Origin: Nonomuraea dietziae
GTDB taxonomy: Bacteria > Actinomycetota > Actinomycetes > Streptosporangiales > Streptosporangiaceae
DNA length: 64,000 nucleotides
Direction of reading: 5' to 3'
Assembly (NCBI RefSeq): GCF_014195505.1
Contig: NZ_JACIBV010000001.1
Span: 4,464,001-4,528,000 of the forward strand
Shown: positions 60,621 to 64,000 of the stretch, one piece after another
Numbering within the stretch: the stretch's first letter is position 1
Layout: every line of letters begins with the position of its first letter
Notes under the pieces: model-generated
Told to the model about the DNA's origin: nothing
Seen by the model: the letters and a program-made list of their open reading frames with translations, nothing else
Databases searched by the model: none
Position numbers and translations under genes: made by a program

Positions 60621-61216
60621 GAGGCGGCCTTTCGGTTGACGTACCCGATCCGCCACCCCTCGCGGGCGGCGGACAACTGTGTGAGGGAGAGCGGTGCGAG
60701 GTCGAAGGGGGCAGGATCGGCCCCGAGCGCGTGACCGAGCGCGGCCCTGATGGCGCCCACGTCACAGACGACGACCGCCCTCCCCCCGCCGCCGCTCCCG
60801 CTTCGGCCGGCGCCGCTGTCGCCTTCCTGCTCGTGCCGCTCGTCCAGCCAGCGCGCGACCCTCTCCGCCGCCGCCGAACGCGACTCGCCGCCGTGCGGCG
60901 CGGCGTCCCTGTCGGCCAGCCAGCGGGCGAAGGACTCGGGCTCCCGCACCGCCACCTCCTCGTACGGCAGGCCGGACCACCTGCCGTGGTCCTGCTCGGC
61001 CAGCGCCGCCACGACCACGGGCTCCAAGCCCATCGCCACCGCCGTCTCCCACGCCGCCCGTGCGGGCGACACGAACGCCGGCCCCGTCTCGAAGGACCCG
61101 AGTGAGGCCGTGAGGCGCGCCGCCGCCTCCAGGCTCGAGGGGTCGGCGCCCTCACGCCCCGAAGGGAAGCGCGCGCCGCGCATCCCTGGCGTGGAAGCGT
61201 GCCGGACGAACAGCAC
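60617..61216 (-). CDS. Histidine-phosphatase-fold protein (CobC-like), second His absent
   Basis: This 199-residue phosphoglycerate-mutase-fold protein has the first catalytic motif VRHAST near its start and DHGRWSGLPYEEV with HGGES following. In the usual second catalytic His position the sequence reads VVVCDVGAIRAALG, with no His. It was compared with the alpha-ribazole phosphatase (CobC) position in cobalamin operons. Activity is doubtful unless another residue substitutes. GTG at 61216 lies 5 bases after the cbtA stop. Confidence 0.75.
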   Translation of the reverse strand: MLFVRHASTPGMRGARFPSGREGADPSSLEAAARLTASLGSFETGPAFVSPARAAWETAVAMGLEPVVVAALAEQDHGRWSGLPYEEVAVREPESFARWLADRDAAPHGGESRSAAAERVARWLDERHEQEGDSGAGRSGSGGGGRAVVVCDVGAIRAALGHALGADPAPFDLAPLSLTQLSAAREGWRIGYVNRKAAS

Positions 61217-61221
61217 GCCGG

Positions 61222-61983
61222 TCAGCCGACCCGTGCCTTCGCGCGCTCGCCCGCCAGCGCGAACAGCGCGCCGAAGGCCGCCCAGAAGACCAGCTGGGTG
61301 CCGAGGGAGGCGACCCTGAAGTCCCAGAGCAACGAGGCGGGAAAGCCCGAGGGCACCTCGTCCACGGTGGGCAGCAGCACCCACGCGGCCACCACGGGGA
61401 CCAGGAAGCACACGCCGCCGACCAGGCCGCGCGCCCACACCTCCTGGACGGTGACCCTGCGGGCGGCCGCGACGCCGATCGCGACGGAGGCGAGCCCGAC
61501 GGCGACCATCACCACGTAGAGCAGGGTCCTGGCGGTGATGGTCTCCGGGTCGCCCACCGCGGGCGGGTTGGCCGGATATTTCAGGAAGGGGATGAGGACG
61601 ATGGCGCCGAAGGCGGTCGCGGCGGCGGCGATCGCCAGCAGGGGCTCGGAGCGGGGTCCCACGCGACCGCGCAGCCCGGCGAAGGCGAGGGCGAACACGC
61701 CGCCCACCGCCACGCCGTACAGGCCGGTCGCGAGGAAGAGCCCGGCGCGCTGCACCGGCCTGCCGACCACGGCTCCCTCGCCGTGGTGATGCTCCGCCGG
61801 CGCCCCCGCGTCGTGCGAGTGCGGGGCCGACGCGCCGTCGCCGGAGGCGGCCGCCGCTGCGGCCTCCTCCAGCGCGATGGCGCTGTCGATGTGCGGCTCA
61901 CCGGCTAGGAAGGCGAAGCCTCCGGCGACGAGTCCCGCGAGCAGCCCGACGAGCAGCCCCCTGACCAGCAGGGTTCTGATCAC
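61222..61983 (-). CDS. cbtA: Cobalt transporter subunit CbtA
   Basis: The 253-residue membrane protein has about six helices. An extracellular His-rich segment HSHDAGAPAEHHHGEG near residues 55-70 is a probable metal-loading site. FLKYPANPPAVGDPET is a family hallmark. It is a B12-regulated cobalt importer component partnered with CbtB, 9 bases away. Start GTG at 61983. Confidence 0.92.
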   Translation of the reverse strand: MIRTLLVRGLLVGLLAGLVAGGFAFLAGEPHIDSAIALEEAAAAAASGDGASAPHSHDAGAPAEHHHGEGAVVGRPVQRAGLFLATGLYGVAVGGVFALAFAGLRGRVGPRSEPLLAIAAAATAFGAIVLIPFLKYPANPPAVGDPETITARTLLYVVMVAVGLASVAIGVAAARRVTVQEVWARGLVGGVCFLVPVVAAWVLLPTVDEVPSGFPASLLWDFRVASLGTQLVFWAAFGALFALAGERAKARVG

Positions 61984-61992
61984 GGCCGGGCC

Positions 61993-62184
61993 TCAGTGGC
62001 ACGGCACGCCGAGCAGGTGACGCCCGTCGTGCATCAGCTCGTGCAGGAACGTACCGGTCTGCGAGATCGCGCCGTTGTCCATCAGGACGAGGTAGGCGAG
62101 CAGCATCAGAACGGGCACGGCCAGCAGCCAGCGCGCAAGACGGTGGAGCGGAATCGGGTTCGCAGACGTGGACAGACCACTCAT
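61993..62184 (-). CDS. cbtB: Cobalt transporter subunit CbtB
   Basis: The 63-residue protein has one helix (about 18-37) and a C-terminal His-rich tail (FLHELMHDGRHLLGVPCH) that probably binds cobalt. Small size and position before CbtA identify it. A GAGGAGG ribosome site precedes the ATG. It is the first gene behind the leftward cobalamin riboswitch. Confidence 0.9.
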   Translation of the reverse strand: MSGLSTSANPIPLHRLARWLLAVPVLMLLAYLVLMDNGAISQTGTFLHELMHDGRHLLGVPCH

Positions 62185-62229
62185 GTAGAGCCTCCTCAGG
62201 GATGACGCGTCCCGCTAGGTGAGGTCGCA

Positions 62230-62322
62230 GCGGTCAGGTGACCTGGCTCCCGAGGTTGTGGCCCCGGATACAGTGGCGCGTCCGCACCGGCATCTCACCG
62301 GATTTCCCCTGATTCGCCGCGA
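62230..62322 (-). promoter_or_regulatory. Cobalamin riboswitch upstream of cbtB
   Basis: Read on the minus strand, the core is AAATCCGGTGAGATGCCGGT, CGCCACTGTATCCGGGG and the B12 box GGGAGCCAGGTCACC. A hairpin at 62199-62213 sits between it and the cbtB ribosome site and may be the expression platform. It should turn off the cobalt-import and late corrin genes at high B12. Confidence 0.88.
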
Positions 62323-62376
62323 AATCTCCCGGAACGTATCTCTTCCTCCGGATCTCGTCAACATCGACGGCGCTTA

Positions 62377-62390
62377 TGACAACGTTGCCA
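62377..62390. promoter_or_regulatory. LacI-type operator before the GH38 gene
   Basis: TGACAACGTTGCCA is a 14-base palindrome with one mismatch and the central CAACGTTG common to LacI-family operators. It is 59 bases upstream of the mannosidase GTG. The repressor is not in the window. Confidence 0.55.
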
Positions 62391-62448
62391 TTGATCTTTC
62401 GAAGACCTAGGGTGACGGCGACAGAGCCCCGCCCCCAAGGGAGAGTCA

Positions 62449-64000
62449 GTGCCCGCACGTCTGTTGTCAGCCGAGTCGACCGACCTGTTCGTGGGGACGG
62501 AGGCACAGCCCCATCAGGTGTTGCGCGTCACCGCCGAGCAGGGCGAGCGCGAGGCCGAGGTGGTGGTGCGCGGCGACGGGGTGGCCGTGGCGGGCCGCGC
62601 GGTGGTGCCGGGCGGGAACGCGACCGTCGTCGTCGAGGTCCCGCTGGCGGTGAGCGCCCCCCCGGGCTCGACGGTGCCGTGCGCCGTCTCCGCGGGTGAC
62701 AACACTCTCACCGTGGACGTCACGGTCGAGGAGCCCGGCTGGACGATGCACATGGTGTCGCACTTCCACTACGACCCCGTGTGGTGGAACACGCAGGCGG
62801 CCTACACCAGCCCGTGGGAGTTCCTCTCCGGCGACGCCACCACCAGGCCGCTGTGGGAGGGCAACGCTTTCGCGCTGGTCGAGGCGCACCTGGCGCTGGC
62901 CGAGCGCGACCCCGACTACAAGTTCGTGCTCGCCGAGATCGACTACCTCAAGCCGTTCTTCGACCTCCACCCCGAGCGCAGGACACAGCTGCGCCGCCTC
63001 ATGGCCGAGGGCAGGGTCGAGCTGATGGGCGGCACCTACAACGAGCCCAACACCAACCTGACCGGCGCCGAGACCACGATCCGCAACATCGTCTACGGCA
63101 TCGGCTACCAGCGCGACATCCTCGGCGGCGTGCCGCGCACCGCCTGGCAGCTCGACTCGTTCGGCCACGACCCGCAGTTCCCCGGCTACCTCGCGGCGGC
63201 CGGACTGACCGGCAGCGCGTGGGCGCGCGGCCCCTTCCACCAGTGGGGCCCGATCAACAAGAACTTCGGGCAGGCGCACGACGACGCCACGCTCATGCAG
63301 TTCCCCAGCGAGTTCGAGTGGATCTCCCCCTCGGGGCTCGGCGTCGTGACGCACTACATGCCCGCCCACTACTCGGCGGGCTGGTGGATGGACTCCTCCG
63401 CGACGCTTGAGGAGGCGAGCCGGGCGGTCCACGAGCTGTTCAGGGCGCTGAAGCCGGTCGCGGCGACCAGGAACGTCCTGCTGCCCGTCGGCACCGACTA
63501 CACCCCGCCGAACAAGTGGGTCACCGAGATCCACCGGTCATGGGCCGAGCGCTACGTCTGGCCGCGGTTCGTGTGCGCGGTGCCGCACGACTTCTTCGCC
63601 GCGGTCCACGCCGAGACCAGCGCCTTCAGCCCCCAGACGCGCGACATGAACCCGGTCTACACCGGCAAGGACGTCTCCTACATCGACACCAAGCAGGCCC
63701 AGCGCGCCGCCGAGGTGGCCGCGCTCGACGCCGAGCGGCTGGCCGCCTTCGCGTCGCTGCTCGGCCTTGGCCGCTACCCGCACGTGGCGATGGACAAGGT
63801 GTGGCGCCAGCTGGCCTACGGCGCGCACCACGACGCGATCACCGGTTCGGAGTCCGACCAGGTCTACCTCGACCTGCTCACCGGCTGGCGCGAGGCCTAC
63901 GACCTGGCCGCGGACGCCCGCGACAGGGCCCTCGACGCGCTCGCGGCCCGGGTGGAGGCCGACGGCCGCGCCGTGGTGGTCGCCAACACGCTCTCCTTCG
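62449..64000 (+). CDS. Alpha-mannosidase, glycoside hydrolase family 38 (3' end outside window)
   Basis: The first 517 residues of a GH38 enzyme that cleaves alpha-mannosides are present. A beta-sandwich-like N-terminus (about 1-95) precedes the zinc motif SHFHYDPVWWNTQ near residue 105, the nucleophile Asp in WQLDSFGHDPQ and AYGAHHDAITGSESDQ. GTG at 62449 follows AGGGAGA. No signal peptide is seen, so it is probably cytoplasmic and acts on imported oligosaccharides. A LacI-type site lies in the promoter. Confidence 0.93.
   Translation, partial: MPARLLSAESTDLFVGTEAQPHQVLRVTAEQGEREAEVVVRGDGVAVAGRAVVPGGNATVVVEVPLAVSAPPGSTVPCAVSAGDNTLTVDVTVEEPGWTMHMVSHFHYDPVWWNTQAAYTSPWEFLSGDATTRPLWEGNAFALVEAHLALAERDPDYKFVLAEIDYLKPFFDLHPERRTQLRRLMAEGRVELMGGTYNEPNTNLTGAETTIRNIVYGIGYQRDILGGVPRTAWQLDSFGHDPQFPGYLAAAGLTGSAWARGPFHQWGPINKNFGQAHDDATLMQFPSEFEWISPSGLGVVTHYMPAHYSAGWWMDSSATLEEASRAVHELFRALKPVAATRNVLLPVGTDYTPPNKWVTEIHRSWAERYVWPRFVCAVPHDFFAAVHAETSAFSPQTRDMNPVYTGKDVSYIDTKQAQRAAEVAALDAERLAAFASLLGLGRYPHVAMDKVWRQLAYGAHHDAITGSESDQVYLDLLTGWREAYDLAADARDRALDALAARVEADGRAVVVANTLSF

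Noticed and set aside
62234..62506. 90-codon minus-strand frame upstream of cbtB
   Set aside because: It is covered by the cobalamin riboswitch and the start of the GH38 gene.

Overview
The window is high-GC actinobacterial chromosome: coding density is near-complete, GTG and TTG starts are frequent, and many stop and start codons overlap. The mix of a serine/threonine kinase fused to a glutamate-type binding domain, SCO4848-family and DUF3017 proteins, an ECF41 sigma factor, MurNAc recycling and a long cobalamin cluster suggests a filamentous actinomycete, probably Streptosporangiales-like. That placement is an inference from gene content only. I see no rRNA, tRNA, CRISPR array, insertion sequence or prophage.

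Layout. 1-12 kb: a right-to-left nucleoside salvage operon (BMP lipoprotein, ABC ATPase, two permeases, cytidine deaminase, thymidine phosphorylase). A frameshifted adenosine deaminase lies at the left edge, separated from it by a cupin, an AMIN-like lipoprotein, a MarR/DHA2-efflux pair and a MOSC protein. 12-22 kb: a secreted X-Pro dipeptidyl-peptidase-like hydrolase, an M20 amidohydrolase, a PGM1-type ATP-grasp ligase, a small SCO4848-type membrane protein, a D,D-carboxypeptidase, a YihY protein and a divergent MarR/amidohydrolase pair. 22-37 kb: trpS, CNNM/CBS protein, galE, malate dehydrogenase, the kinase-receptor fusion, a saccharopine-dehydrogenase-like protein, a polysaccharide deacetylase, an SDR/ECF41 divergent pair, and citrate synthase-DUF3017-isocitrate dehydrogenase as one unit.

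37-44 kb is a peptidoglycan (MurNAc) recycling locus: GHL10 hydrolase and anmK leftward, nagZ-murR-murQ rightward. Matching TGAAGG-AATTTTC-type sites lie in the divergent promoter region and again just before murQ, so a MurR regulon is plausible. An FHA-HTH protein overlaps the end of anmK, and folD follows murQ.

44.8-62.2 kb is a cobalamin locus with two cobalamin riboswitches. Rightward: F420/PPOX oxidoreductase, cobL (cbiET) and cobM, then cbiJ/cobK, then riboswitch-cobN. Leftward: cbiD; cobG-cobH-cobIJ; and riboswitch-cbtB-cbtA-phosphatase-chlID-cobO-cobB. It combines signature enzymes of the oxygen-dependent route (CobG, CobN) with the CbiD-type C1 methyltransferase. The window ends inside a GH38 alpha-mannosidase preceded by a LacI-type palindrome.

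The most interesting items are the receptor-kinase fusion, the candidate MurR operators, in-frame minisatellites in three interdomain linkers, a tandem duplication spanning the murQ/folD stop codons, a phosphatase-fold protein in the cobalamin operon that lacks its second catalytic His, and the add frameshift. Nothing here is clearly a wholly new system.
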